A stretch of DNA of 64,000 nt from Aricia agestis. Its lineage: Eukaryota; Arthropoda; Insecta; Lepidoptera; Lycaenidae. Position 1 is the first letter of the stretch; every line of letters begins with the position of its first letter. The stretch is from the NCBI RefSeq assembly GCF_905147365.1, contig NC_056413.1, positions 16,459,501-16,523,500 of the forward strand, read 5' to 3'. Made by a program: the position numbers and the translations under genes. This document shows, piece after piece, positions 31,378 through 40,781 of the stretch. The notes under the pieces are model-generated. The model did no database searches. It saw only the letters and a program-made list of their open reading frames with translations, and was not told the DNA's origin.

Positions 31378-33304
31378 TTACATTTCATGATCCTTTACAA
31401 CATTAGTTATAACAACATTTCTTTTCAAAGGAGTCGGTGTGCTTACAAAATTTGTTTCTTCCAACATAGAATCATTCTTTACACTATTATTATCTTTAAA
31501 TACTACAAGAGATGTTGGATGATCAGTGCGAGTCTTTGAATTATGACACTGATTAAAGATTTGAATACAACAAGGATTTTTCTGAGAAGTAATATTTTTG
31601 CGACATTTATATAAGAGATAAAATATGAATAATATGCTACTAAATAAACTTAAGGACATGTAATAATTTCCATATGTATCAAAGTGAGATGGATTTTCTA
31701 AATTATACAACTCATCTTCCATCGAACGAAGATGGATGCTGGCATGAAGTAAAGAATCAAGATTACCAATGTTCTTTAAATTAGAATGTGGAAGTTTAGA
31801 AAAAGTTTTATTAATTTTAGTTTGTTCACAACAATCGTCTAATAAAATGTTGAAATTGGAAATTACATTTGTTACGTTGCCGAGTGATGTTTCATCAACT
31901 GCGGTGAACTGCAAAGTCTTATAAAATGCTTTACAATGTTTAGGTAAGGTCAGGATGCCAGTACCAAATAAAATTACATCTAAATTTACGTCAGACTTTT
32001 CGCAGGTAATATGAGATTTCCCTGGTTCTGATTGTACAAAGATCCAACGGTTAAAACTAAGCTTATGAAATACATCTATAGAACCATGAACAATTTTAGC
32101 TACACAAGAGTCTGGGAGTTTAGTAACCACTTCAGTCAATAACGTTGTTTCACACGTAGGATTGGCAACGACTGAGAACAAGTCGGCGAGCACACACACA
32201 TAACACTTTTCACTTATTAATTTGCACTTGTCAATGTCCCTTAATAGTGAATAGAAAATGCGATCACCTGTTACTGCTACATATGAGCTAGTCGGCTCTA
32301 TTAGAATATAGGTGTCTGGTTTCAATATATCGTATGGGACGGGTAATGGTATTATATTATAAAGATTATAGGTTTGAGGTAGGACTAAAGGAATGTGAAG
32401 GACGAATATTATTTTATTTTGATGATAATAGCAAACTAATTTAGAAATATCGGTTAATTCCTGAATATTTTGTAGCGTTAATGGTATAGGCAAATCATAA
32501 TGGCTAGGGAGTTTATTTCTATGTTTATCTAATTCGTTATATAACTGATAGGGACTGAGTACAGTCGGGTGTAAAATGTTAAGTTTTGCAAATAAAATAG
32601 CATTATTTATGTCGTCGATATCGAATGACGACGTTAAGATTATAGCTTCCAAAGAGTTGGATAAAGAGTTAATTTGAGTTTTTAAAGTAAGCTTATCATT
32701 ACTATTTGAAACTGAATCTAGTATTTTATGTATTGTTTCCATATTTTCCAAAAGATGTTTTTCATTTAAATTAACTTTTGACATAGAATTATTAAACGAT
32801 GAAATAGTGGATTGTATGACGTGAATATTATCTTTCATAAGATGAGCGAGATGTTTCTCGTCTGTCTGGACACTATTTATAGCCTCCGAATATTTGACAG
32901 CATCTTCAGCATCCAATGTACCGAAGATAGTTTTCAAGATAGAACCTCCTAAGTCAATAAGACCTCTTTTAAAACGCTGTTTTGTGTTATCATTGTGAAG
33001 CAAATATGAAACCGAAGAAAACTTATTAACATTAATAAGGTGCTGATTTTTCAGCGCCGTAAGAGAATTTATGCAATCCGACTGTATTTTCGACGACGTA
33101 AGAGAATTACAAAATACGCTTAATTTTTCTAATAAAAATTCTACCTTATCTAGATTCGGTTGAACATGACTTATATCTAAATATGCTAAGACTTTCCAAT
33201 CGTTATTAGTAAATTTAACATCTAAAAGCTTATCGAAATAGAGGCCCGGACTACTAATGATGGGCGAAACGTAATTTGATATAGCTAGCGGCGACAGCGC
33301 GCAT
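31378..33304 (-). CDS. env: Envelope glycoprotein, main exon (errantivirus env, F-like)
   Basis: The frame is open from 33324 down to the TGA-free end at 31378 and has no ATG near its start. A splice acceptor (pyrimidine-rich, ending TTTCAG) places the exon start at 33304. Joined to the leader exon 40056-40087 it would be 1959 nt, an exact multiple of three, for about 652 residues. It contains a furin-type R-F-K-R site near residue 121, followed by a glycine-rich hydrophobic fusion-peptide-like stretch; a heptad-rich region; several cysteines; and a membrane segment near residues 555-580 with a short basic cytoplasmic tail. This layout matches errantiviral Env, related to baculovirus F. It would act at the cell surface and in particles. 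It lies downstream of pol, is undamaged, and was probably made from a spliced subgenomic RNA. Confidence 0.85.
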
Positions 33305-33320
33305 CTGAAATAGAACGAAA
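33305..33320 (-). promoter_or_regulatory. Predicted env splice acceptor
   Basis: On the minus strand CCTTTCGTTCTATTTCAG precedes the open env frame, with AG at 33306-33305. The tract is pyrimidine-rich, unlike the purine-rich flanks. The phase (one base before the first full codon) matches the donor at 40056/40055. Confidence 0.7.
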
Positions 33321-33384
33321 GGACTTATGTTACGATTATGTTATAGTTATTATATAGTTACTACTAACTTACTGACCTAGGACA

Positions 33385-36300
33385 CTATGACGTATCGTCA
33401 CTTGCTGGCTTTATTTCATCGAAATGATGACGTACGTGCTTACGATTAATTAATAACGTAGCCGTATGATTGCCGTTGAGCTTTATTATTTTATAAGGGC
33501 CTTTCCACACTGGGGACAAGGCTTTATTTTGCTTATGGTGGCAACGGACATACACCATATCGCCAGCATTATAAATGATAGGCTTTGTTCGTATATCATA
33601 ATAATTTTTTGACTTTTCTTTAGACGCTTGAATATTTTGTAGAGCCTTTTGACGGCTATAATAAAGACGATGATTTAATGCTCGAATATAGTCTGTATAT
33701 GTATTATTATCGAGAACATCTATGCTAGATGGTATGTAAGGCTTAAAACCGAATAAAAGTTCTAGAGGGGAATAACCCGTTGTACTATGCACATTTGAAT
33801 TATAAGCTATCATAGCGCTTGGGATGTAAAGGTCCCAAGTATTTTGGTTTTCGCCTATATAAGATCTTAAATATTCTTTAAGGGTGGAGTGGCTCCTTTC
33901 GAGAGCTCCACAAGTTTGAGGATGGTATGGTGAAGCGAAAATATGCTTAATACTGAATAATTTAGCTAATTGTTTAAAGAGATCTGAACAAAAGTTTGTG
34001 CCTTGGTCTGAAATTATCATTTTAGGTATTCCCATGTGAGCAATATAATTAACTAGTGTTCTGGCTGTGTCTTCAGCTGAACATGATTGCATAGGATAAG
34101 CCTGTGAAAATTTTGTGAGATCATCCTGAACGGTAAGTAAAAATTTATATTTATATTCATATGTTTCAGGCAATGGACCGACAAGGTCTAAATATATTTT
34201 TTCATTAGGCCGCGATGCTGTGGAAGTGATTATCATTGGAGCCCGATTGGTTTGACGTAAGGGCTTATTAATTTGACAGGAGCGACAATTTTTAACATAA
34301 TCTTCGATATCTTGTCTCATATTTTTCCACCAAAATTGAGATTTTATTCTTTCCAGCATACGCGAGATACCGGGATGTCCGGCTACAGGTGAGTCATGAT
34401 TATCTTTTAAAATTTGCTTAATTTCACTAGGTGTAGGATATTTTATACAATTATGATAGATATGAATTTTAATATTAGTGTTATGAAAAAGAAACGAAAT
34501 AATATTATATATTTTTGTGAACGAAAGTTTAGTGAAGGGATCTGTGAAATCTGATATTGCTATCTCTTTCTCTTCGGCATACCAGTATTTTATCATGTCT
34601 CTATATTCACGAAGGACATTAAATATATCTTTGTAAGTCATTTCATCAAAATGATTTAATTTAATAAACAAATGAGTAAATACATGATTATCGTTAGATG
34701 TTGAATAATATGAATGAAGTTCGCGTTCAATATTTCGGATATTAGGCTCACTAGTAGATGCATCTATAATTTCGCTACAATAAGGAATAGAATCATCTAA
34801 ATCGACTGATGTAGGATACGCGATTAATTTTATTTTAGTTTTTAATAGGTTTTCATTATGTTCTTGAATTACGGTGTCAAAAGTAACACCGGATTGTTTC
34901 GAGATTTGAAGAAATTGTTCGTAAGTTTCAGATATTGACGGAAGGTTATGAGAGTCGATGTCACTTCCGGGTGACAGTGTAGGATTACATAACATTGAAT
35001 TATCAGTTGTATTTTCATCTAAGGCATGTACTGGATAACGAGATGATGCGTCAGCGTTAGCGTTTAATTTTCCTTTTTTATATACAATTTCATAATCATA
35101 CTCTTCTAATTTAAGGCGCCATCTAATGAGTCTGGATCCGGGATCTTTGACACTGAACAGCCACACTAATGGTTTGTGGTCTGTTATTATTTTAAACTTA
35201 CGGCCATATAGATAGGGACGGAACGTTTTTACACCGAATAAAATCGCTAAGAGTTCTTTCTCTATGGTAGAATAATTGCCTTCGGCATTATTTAGGGTTC
35301 GTGACGCATACGAGATAGGTTTATCTTTGCCTATGTCTCCTTGCGATAATACAGCACCTACCGCGTAATTAGAAGCGTCGGTAGTTAATAAGAAAGGTTG
35401 ATTGAAGTCTGGATATTGAAGTAAAGGTGCTGAAGTTAATTTATCTTTAAGGTTATTAAAAGCTAATTCTTGCTGATGAGACCAATTAAATATTGCATCC
35501 TTTTTCAATAGAGATGTCAAAGGTTTTGTGAGTTGTGAAAAGTTATTTATAAAACGTCGATAGTATCCGACTAAGCCTAGGAAGGATTTTATATCCTTTG
35601 GATTTTTAGGAGTTGGAAATTGAGTTACGGCCTTAATTTTATCTGGATTTGGGCAGACACCTTTGTCTGTGATTATGTGACCTAAATAAGCAACTTCGCG
35701 CCTGAGAAACTCACACTTGTCGGGTTGTAATTTTAAGTTAAATTTTCTTAAACGATCAAAGACTAATTTTAGTTTTGAAATATGACTCTGAAGGTCGTGA
35801 CTATAAATAATAGTATCATCTAAATATATATATGCATGCAACCCCTGAAGACCCGAGAGAACCGTATTCATCAGTCTCTGAAATGTAGCCGGGGCGTTTT
35901 TCAGCCCAAAAGGCATTCTAGTGAATTCGTAGTGTCCAGAGACACTCGAATTTGTATTTATAGTGAATCCTGTCTTCGGGGCGTCTTTAGAACTCATCCT
36001 AACCTGATGAAAGCCACTAGATAAATCGAGGGTGCTGAAATATTTACTATGTCCTAACTGATCTAAAATATCTGTGATGAGAGGTAGCGGATAACTTTCT
36101 GATACAGTGACGTCATTTAACTTACGATAATCTATTACTATTCGCCACTTCTTTTTACCTGAAGCGTCCATCTTTTTAGGAACGACCCATACAGGAGCAC
36201 TCCAAGGTGAAACCGAAGGACGTATGATATTTTGGTCAAGCATTTTACGAATCTGTGAATCTACCTCTTCCTTATGACATTCTGGGAAACGATATGATTT

Positions 36301-37068
36301 TACGTGAATAGGAGGCGCGTCTCCTGAATCTATGTTATGTTCGATCGCGCTTGTAAATGTTAGGGGTTCACCTTCCATATGAAAAATATCTGTGTAGTGT
36401 GAGCAACATTCCAAAAGACTTTCTTTTTCTTCTTGATTTAAATGTGAGCAGCGAATAAGATCGAGGACTTTTTGGACTCTATCAGAACTAGAATAAGAAA
36501 TAGAATTTACGGATTGAGACGGAATATTACACGAAGAATTTTCTTGTTCGAAAGGGCTTAACTCTACGGAATAATCTTTAATTTCGATAGCTGAGTCGGT
36601 AGTATTTAAAATTGAAACATTAAATCTTTTATTTGATTTTATAGTGACAATACTATTAGCAAAATAAACACCATCTTTTAAAGTATGGTCTAATAATAAA
36701 CCTTGATTATTCGGATAACGCTCAGGTGTGTAATTAGATACCGCGCACTCGATGACGGCTTCGGAACGAGCTGGAATTATATAAGTTGGTTGGACATAGT
36801 TCATATCCATGGTTTGCCCGCAAATATTAATTGTTTTAGAATCGTAGTTAATGTTGGCTTTAAAATGACCGAGAAAATCACTACCGATTATACCGTCATA
36901 TTCTAAACTTACATCGTCATTAAATATATGAAATTTATAATTATAAATATTATTAGATAAGTAGAAATTAATTTGAGATGTACCTAGAGACTCGGAGCAT
37001 TGCTCGATATTATTTAATCGAACTATCCAAATTATTTTTTGATTGAGTCGCTGTAAGTAGTATAAAAC
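33385..37068 (-). CDS. pol: Pol: protease C-terminal part, reverse transcriptase, RNase H, integrase
   Basis: Open from 37068 to 33385. The first about 85 codons carry the C-terminal part of the retropepsin (G-S-D-F-L-G motif near 36880). Counting from the internal ATG at 36810, 1141 codons follow. RT spans about 170-400, with LDLSSGFHQ and the catalytic YLDD near 330. RNase H begins near TDAS at about 478. Integrase has an HHCC zinc finger at about 803-845 (H-P-G, C-R-S-C) and a catalytic D/D/E near 873, 933 and 969 with D-X35-E spacing. A C-terminal GPYKI chromatin/DNA-binding region closes it. No stop or frameshift interrupts this part. It is normally made as a Gag-Pol fusion by -1 frameshifting; the insertion at about 37040-38215 separates it from gag and from the protease active site. 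Confidence 0.95.
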   Translation of the reverse strand, partial: VLYYLQRLNQKIIWIVRLNNIEQCSESLGTSQINFYLSNNIYNYKFHIFNDDVSLEYDGIIGSDFLGHFKANINYDSKTINICGQTMDMNYVQPTYIIPARSEAVIECAVSNYTPERYPNNQGLLLDHTLKDGVYFANSIVTIKSNKRFNVSILNTTDSAIEIKDYSVELSPFEQENSSCNIPSQSVNSISYSSSDRVQKVLDLIRCSHLNQEEKESLLECCSHYTDIFHMEGEPLTFTSAIEHNIDSGDAPPIHVKSYRFPECHKEEVDSQIRKMLDQNIIRPSVSPWSAPVWVVPKKMDASGKKKWRIVIDYRKLNDVTVSESYPLPLITDILDQLGHSKYFSTLDLSSGFHQVRMSSKDAPKTGFTINTNSSVSGHYEFTRMPFGLKNAPATFQRLMNTVLSGLQGLHAYIYLDDTIIYSHDLQSHISKLKLVFDRLRKFNLKLQPDKCEFLRREVAYLGHIITDKGVCPNPDKIKAVTQFPTPKNPKDIKSFLGLVGYYRRFINNFSQLTKPLTSLLKKDAIFNWSHQQELAFNNLKDKLTSAPLLQYPDFNQPFLLTTDASNYAVGAVLSQGDIGKDKPISYASRTLNNAEGNYSTIEKELLAILFGVKTFRPYLYGRKFKIITDHKPLVWLFSVKDPGSRLIRWRLKLEEYDYEIVYKKGKLNANADASSRYPVHALDENTTDNSMLCNPTLSPGSDIDSHNLPSISETYEQFLQISKQSGVTFDTVIQEHNENLLKTKIKLIAYPTSVDLDDSIPYCSEIIDASTSEPNIRNIERELHSYYSTSNDNHVFTHLFIKLNHFDEMTYKDIFNVLREYRDMIKYWYAEEKEIAISDFTDPFTKLSFTKIYNIISFLFHNTNIKIHIYHNCIKYPTPSEIKQILKDNHDSPVAGHPGISRMLERIKSQFWWKNMRQDIEDYVKNCRSCQINKPLRQTNRAPMIITSTASRPNEKIYLDLVGPLPETYEYKYKFLLTVQDDLTKFSQAYPMQSCSAEDTARTLVNYIAHMGIPKMIISDQGTNFCSDLFKQLAKLFSIKHIFASPYHPQTCGALERSHSTLKEYLRSYIGENQNTWDLYIPSAMIAYNSNVHSTTGYSPLELLFGFKPYIPSSIDVLDNNTYTDYIRALNHRLYYSRQKALQNIQASKEKSKNYYDIRTKPIIYNAGDMVYVRCHHKQNKALSPVWKGPYKIIKLNGNHTATLLINRKHVRHHFDEIKPASDDTS

Positions 37069-38215
37069 TCAAAATGTTTTTAAAATCGAGGTTGTTTCGG
37101 AATTTTTTTCATCGAGTAAAATTATCTGTATTGTGTTTCTAACCATAAAAGTCACTAGTTAAAAGATGTATCTATACATGTATATATTTTTCAGTTTTTT
37201 TTTAATGACGCTTTCTTTAAAAATTACTCATTCTAGAAACGTGAATTTGGAATAACCTACCCTTAAGCTTAAACAGGTGACAGGAAACACTTTCGCATTT
37301 ATAAAATCAGTAGGATTATATTACGTTTTCCTGAAAATTAGGTAATTTATGCTAAGTAAGTTTTACGACGTCCACGTGTATAATATGACTAATCTTATTA
37401 TCCTGGAAATGTAGCGTCCATTAAAATTGTCCTTTTAACGCGCAGAGCATTAGCACACAGAGAATTCAAAGTGAAACATCCAGGTGGAAACGAATGTGAA
37501 ATTGAATTAAGTCTACTTTGTTTTAATTTGCTGTACCATTTCAGTAGGAAATTACACACGTTTCTTGGAGTATATCCATAATCAAAAAGTATTATATAAA
37601 TAAAGTTGGCGTGGGAGAGCCATGCTTCGGCACGAATGGGCCGGCTTGACCGGAGAAATACCACGTCCTCACAGAAAACCGGCGTGAAACAGCGCTTGCG
37701 CTGTGTTTCGCCGAGTGAGTGAGTTTACCGGAGGCCCAATCCCCTACCCTTTTCTCTTCCCTACCCTCCCCTATTTCCTTCCTCACCCTCCCCTGTAATT
37801 CCCTTCCCTACCCTCCCCTGTTACCCCTTAAAAGGCCGGCAACGCACCTGCAGCTCTTCTGATGCTGCGAGTGTCCATGGGCGACGGAAGTTGCTTTCCA
37901 TCAGGTGACCCGTTTGCTCGTATGCCCCCTTATTTCATAAAAAAAAAAAAGTAAAGTAGTAGGTACTATAATACAGGGTGTAACAAAAATAAGTGATTAT
38001 AATTTATACTTTAGGGTGTGTACGTGTTCCTTGTAGAGAATTCACTGTGAAAGTAGCAGCGCTGAAAGACCAAAATTTTTTTTCACTTTTGTATGGGGAA
38101 ACTCGTGACGCTCGGGCCCTTGCCCATACAAAAGTTTATTAGATTTATTTACTTCATACAACAATATTATATTTTAATATAATATAATAAATACATTTTG
38201 TCTCGTGAAATCATT
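37040..38215. other. Foreign insert splitting the protease
   Basis: The protease N-terminal half (with its D-T-G-A active site) ends near 38200 and its C-terminal half resumes near 37040. Between them lie about 550 bp of unrecognised AT-rich DNA (37040-37610), a full chimeric SINE (37611-37950), and about 190 bp that include the TTTAGGGTGTGTACGTGTTC repeat also seen at 21336. A 55-bp near-perfect palindrome (38188-38242) lies at the gag-side junction. Exact borders are uncertain. Confidence 0.75.
37611..37950 (+). mobile_element. Chimeric SINE inside the LTR element
   Basis: CGTGGGAGAGCCATGCTTCG head, pyrimidine tract 37738-37826, AAAAGGCCGGCAACGCACC tail and TTATTTCATAAAAAAAAAAA. It is in plus orientation, opposite to the host element. 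It sits in the insert that splits the protease. Confidence 0.85.
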
Positions 38216-38242
38216 TCACGAGACAAAATGTATTTATTATTT
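38188..38242. repeat. Near-perfect palindrome at the protease break
   Basis: AATAAATACATTTTGTCTCG pairs with CGAGACAAAATGTATTTATT about a short centre GTGAAATCATTTCAC, which is itself palindromic. One arm is original protease coding sequence; the other is its inverted copy. The structure suggests a fold-back replication event. Confidence 0.8.
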
Positions 38243-38402
38243 AAACTAGATTTTTTAATTAGACTTATACTTGCGCCAGTATCAATAAGAAAACGTAAAT
38301 TACGCACAGAAAATTCAGTTTTTAATTCGATATGAGGCAATGATATTTTTGTTATAAATGATTTTATTTCATAAATTGGAGTTTCAGATTGGACTGATTT
38401 TT

Positions 38403-38780
38403 TGTTTTGAGATTGGGCACATATTTGGGACTGGTTACCCGCGGCTCTGCCCGTTGATTTTCGATTTTGGACACATATTTGGGACTGGTTACCCGTGGCT
38501 CTGTCCATCGATTTTTGATTTTGGACACATATTTGGGACTGGTTACCCGTGGCTCTGTCCATCGATTTTTGATTTTGGACACATATTTGGGACTGGTTAC
38601 CCGTGGCTCTGTCCATTGACTTTTGATTTTGGACACATATTTGGGACTGGTTACCCGTGGCTCTGTCCATTAAAATATGATTTTGGACACTACTTTGGGG
38701 CTGGTTACCCGTGTCTTGGTCCATTGAAAATTGATTTTGGACACTACTTTGGGGCTGGTTACCCGTGTCTTGGTCCATTG
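38403..38780 (-). repeat. Seven tandem 54-bp repeats in pol
   Basis: GGTTACCC recurs at 38433, 38487, 38541, 38595, 38649, 38703 and 38757, exactly 54 bp apart. Each unit encodes 18 residues in the pol frame. The five protease-side units and the two gag-side units form two subtypes (ATATTTGGGACT versus CTACTTTGGGGCT). The near-identity of neighbours points to recent expansion. Confidence 0.95.
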
Positions 38781-38882
38781 ATTTTGTATTAAAATAAGTT
38801 AATTTATTTTTAGATTTAGAAGGAATTCGCAATGTGCCTAAATTAGTCGGAAAACGGCGGCACTTTTTCGTAATCCGATCAT

Positions 38883-39881
38883 TTAGTTTAAAGAATTGTC
38901 GCCGACATTTTCACAAGAAATTTCATAAGGTATTGGTGACGGTGGCGACGGCGGCTCGTATGTAATATGATGCGCGTTCGCGGACTTATTGTAATTATTA
39001 GAATGATTATTATATGAATTGCGATTTTCATTATTGTATTTATAAGAATTACGATTTTCATTATTATATTTCCTTCTATAACAATCTTTAATATCATGAC
39101 CGTCTTTTTTGCAATATCTACAAAATGATTGAGAACTGGATTGATTATTATTATTTATATTAAATGATCTTTGACCTTGAAATTTTGAAAAATCACGAGG
39201 CGGATAAGAACGTTTATCTTTATAATTACATTCAGATTCCGTATGCCCTGTCCTTCCACAGGTTTTACACCTAGATTTAGTAATATTAGTTTTATATAAA
39301 AGATTTTGAATTTTTTCTTCTTCTAAAGCAATATTAATAGCGTCATTTAGATTTTTAGGACTTCTACATCTAACATTATTACTTAAGCGCGAATGTAACC
39401 CTAATGAAAATGAAAACAATGCTAAATCCTCTGTCATAGCGATGCGACCAGAGATATCTTTTTTAAGAGAATCAGAATTATAGATTTCGGACTGTAAATC
39501 AGTAAGACAACTTTCAATACGCAGAGCAAATTGTGCAACAGGTTCATTTAATTGCTGCTTACATGACTGTAGGTCTAGTAATAAATGGTTATAGTGTTTT
39601 CTTTCGCCGAAATTTTGTTTGAGGAAACTTTTTAATTGATTAAAATCTTCAAAAACTTTATGTGAACAGGCAATTTGAGCCTTGCCTTCTAGACGCGATA
39701 ATATATATTTATTTAATAAATTCTTTTGAGACGGCGATGCTAAATCTAAGGCGTTTTGACAATTAGTTAGAAAAGCAGTTAGAGTTTCACGATCTCCTTT
39801 ATAGGGACTAATAAAATTACATAATACATTAATAGGGAATTGTTCGCTTACTGAGACTTCTGCCTTTTTATCGACCGACAT
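38883..39881 (-). CDS. gag: Gag polyprotein with two CCHC zinc knuckles
   Basis: It starts at ATG 39881, the first in-frame ATG after the leader, and ends TAA at 38883-38885: 332 residues. The N-terminal two thirds are helical and charged, as in Ty3/gypsy capsid regions. Two zinc knuckles follow, C-X2-C-X4-H-X4-C near residues 204-217 and again near 254-267, then an Asn/Tyr-rich stretch (repeated N-N-E-N-R-N-S-Y) and a proline-rich end. Gag packages the RNA and forms the particle. The last codons overlap the slippery TTTAAAC, so ribosomes either stop here or shift -1 into pol. No damage is seen. Confidence 0.92.
   Translation of the reverse strand: MSVDKKAEVSVSEQFPINVLCNFISPYKGDRETLTAFLTNCQNALDLASPSQKNLLNKYILSRLEGKAQIACSHKVFEDFNQLKSFLKQNFGERKHYNHLLLDLQSCKQQLNEPVAQFALRIESCLTDLQSEIYNSDSLKKDISGRIAMTEDLALFSFSLGLHSRLSNNVRCRSPKNLNDAINIALEEEKIQNLLYKTNITKSRCKTCGRTGHTESECNYKDKRSYPPRDFSKFQGQRSFNINNNNQSSSQSFCRYCKKDGHDIKDCYRRKYNNENRNSYKYNNENRNSYNNHSNNYNKSANAHHITYEPPSPPSPIPYEISCENVGDNSLN
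38886..38892 (-). promoter_or_regulatory. -1 ribosomal frameshift site TTTAAAC
   Basis: On the minus strand T TTA AAC is read in the gag frame directly before the TAA stop. Slipping back one base enters the pol frame, which is open here. This is the classical X XXY YYZ heptamer. A weak stem (TCGG/CCGA with AAAA/TTTT inside) may form a few bases downstream. Confidence 0.85.
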
Positions 39882-40055
39882 TTTTAAATTAATTTAAAGA
39901 ATTATTTTTTCTAGATTAATTTATAAATAATTAGGTATAATATTGTTACTTCAAGGATAAGAGATTGGTAAGGAATTCGGTAAGTATATTGAACGACACT
40001 GATTAAAAATATAGCTGAAATGTAGCAATAACAAATAATAATATGCTTTACTCAC

Positions 40056-40087
40056 AGGGACAGGAACACTAGGAACTTGAGCGGCAT
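40056..40087 (-). CDS. env: Predicted leader exon of env (signal peptide start)
   Basis: In the 5' leader, ATG at 40087-40085 opens ten codons plus two bases, then a strong donor CCT|GTGAGT at 40056/40055. The codons are hydrophobic with one lysine, like the start of a signal peptide. The two leftover bases plus one base of the 33304 exon make a codon, and the env frame then continues hydrophobic for about eight residues. This would supply both start codon and signal peptide to env. The intron would be about 6.75 kb and remove gag and pol. It is a prediction from phase and splice motifs only. Confidence 0.65.
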
Positions 40088-40497
40088 AGCAGCACGGCGA
40101 GCGACAGCAGGCAGCGGCGGCGCGTTTCCAACGCAACCACGTCAGGAACAACGAGAGCGACAGCAGAAGGGCAGCACGACGACCGGGACGGCGGCAGAAC
40201 AGCAGCAGGAACAATGACAGGAACGATGGCAGGAACGGCGGCGTTACGGATTTATCGCGATTCGCGCGCGAGATGTCGGGGTGCAGGAGTGCAGGACTGG
40301 TCTGCAGGCTTACGACGAAAGGCTTATTGTCGAGACACAGTGCACTTGAGTTTTACGAAGTGGACAAGGACACAATCACACTCCGGAGACGAATTGGTTC
40401 ATAGTTTTTCTATTCACTCAGTTCTTTTTTTCACTTTTCAGTTCAGTTTTCGCGAACCGTTAAGGAATACCAGCGAAACGACGGATTTAGTGCTGGT

Positions 40498-40515
40498 ATC
40501 CCACTTCTGACACCA
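40498..40515 (-). promoter_or_regulatory. Primer-binding site, tRNA-Leu
   Basis: One base after the 5' LTR on the minus strand, TGGTGTCAGAAGTGGGAT is the complement of the CCA-tailed 3' end of an insect tRNA-Leu (3' end ...ATCCCACTTCTGACA-CCA, from general knowledge). It would prime minus-strand DNA synthesis. Confidence 0.85.
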
Positions 40516-40516
40516 C

Positions 40517-40777
40517 TGTTACTTGGTGGGTCTTGAGAGACTTTTTAAAAAAAAAAATCACTTTTATTAAAACTAGAATATTTATTTAAAAAAAAACTTA
40601 ATAATTATCTTAAGAGAAAACCTGCACCCGACGAAGGTCCAATTCGATCTGATCAAAAAATACGGAAAATGGAATAACAGAAACAGCAAAAGTTTGCAAT
40701 TGCAATTCATGGAAATGCAACTGAAAACCTAAGCGTTTTTACTACACATACGTTGACATGTGACTTCCGATATAACA
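40517..40777 (-). repeat. 5' LTR (261 bp)
   Basis: Same sequence as 30822-31081 with one extra A in the homopolymer near 40551. It carries the presumed promoter for the genomic RNA. Confidence 0.95.
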
Positions 40778-40781
40778 GTTC

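Larger units (their letters stand above)
38167..38892 (-). pseudogene. pol: Pol N-terminus: 18-residue repeats plus protease N-terminal half
   Basis: This frame is reached from gag by -1 slippage at 38886-38892. It opens with a basic segment (K-K-C-R-R), then seven tandem 18-residue repeats (Q/R-rich, of the type D-R-A-T-G-N-Q-S-Q), then a short linker and the retropepsin start with the L-I-D-T-G-A-S active site near 38290. After about 20 further residues the frame runs into the palindrome at 38188-38242 and the foreign insert and stops at 38167. The dimeric aspartic protease that matures Gag and Pol therefore cannot be made whole from this copy. The repeat block is unusual for the family. 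Confidence 0.8.
30822..40777 (-). mobile_element. Errantivirus-like LTR retrotransposon (Ty3/gypsy type, with env)
   Basis: A complete element read on the minus strand: 5' LTR 40517-40777, tRNA-Leu primer site, leader with a small exon, gag, frameshift site, repeat-rich segment and protease, RT-RNase H-integrase, env, purine tract, 3' LTR 30822-31081. LTRs end TG...CA. A 4-bp target duplication GTTC lies at 30818-30821 and 40778-40781. The LTRs are the same except for one A in a run (10 versus 11), so insertion is recent. The protease is split by about 1.1 kb of foreign DNA with a SINE. Gag, env and the RT-to-integrase frame are open. Length is about 10 kb, or about 8.8 kb without the insert. 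Confidence 0.95.

Noticed and set aside
36703..36906. Plus-strand frame over pol
   Set aside because: Shadow of the pol coding strand.
38358..38792. 144-codon plus-strand frame with repeats
   Set aside because: Antisense of the 54-bp repeats of pol; the repeats are in frame on the minus strand.
39951..40360. Long hydrophobic frame in the leader of the LTR element
   Set aside because: It has no ATG and is not in the phase that reaches env. The ATG frame at 40087 with the same donor fits env instead.
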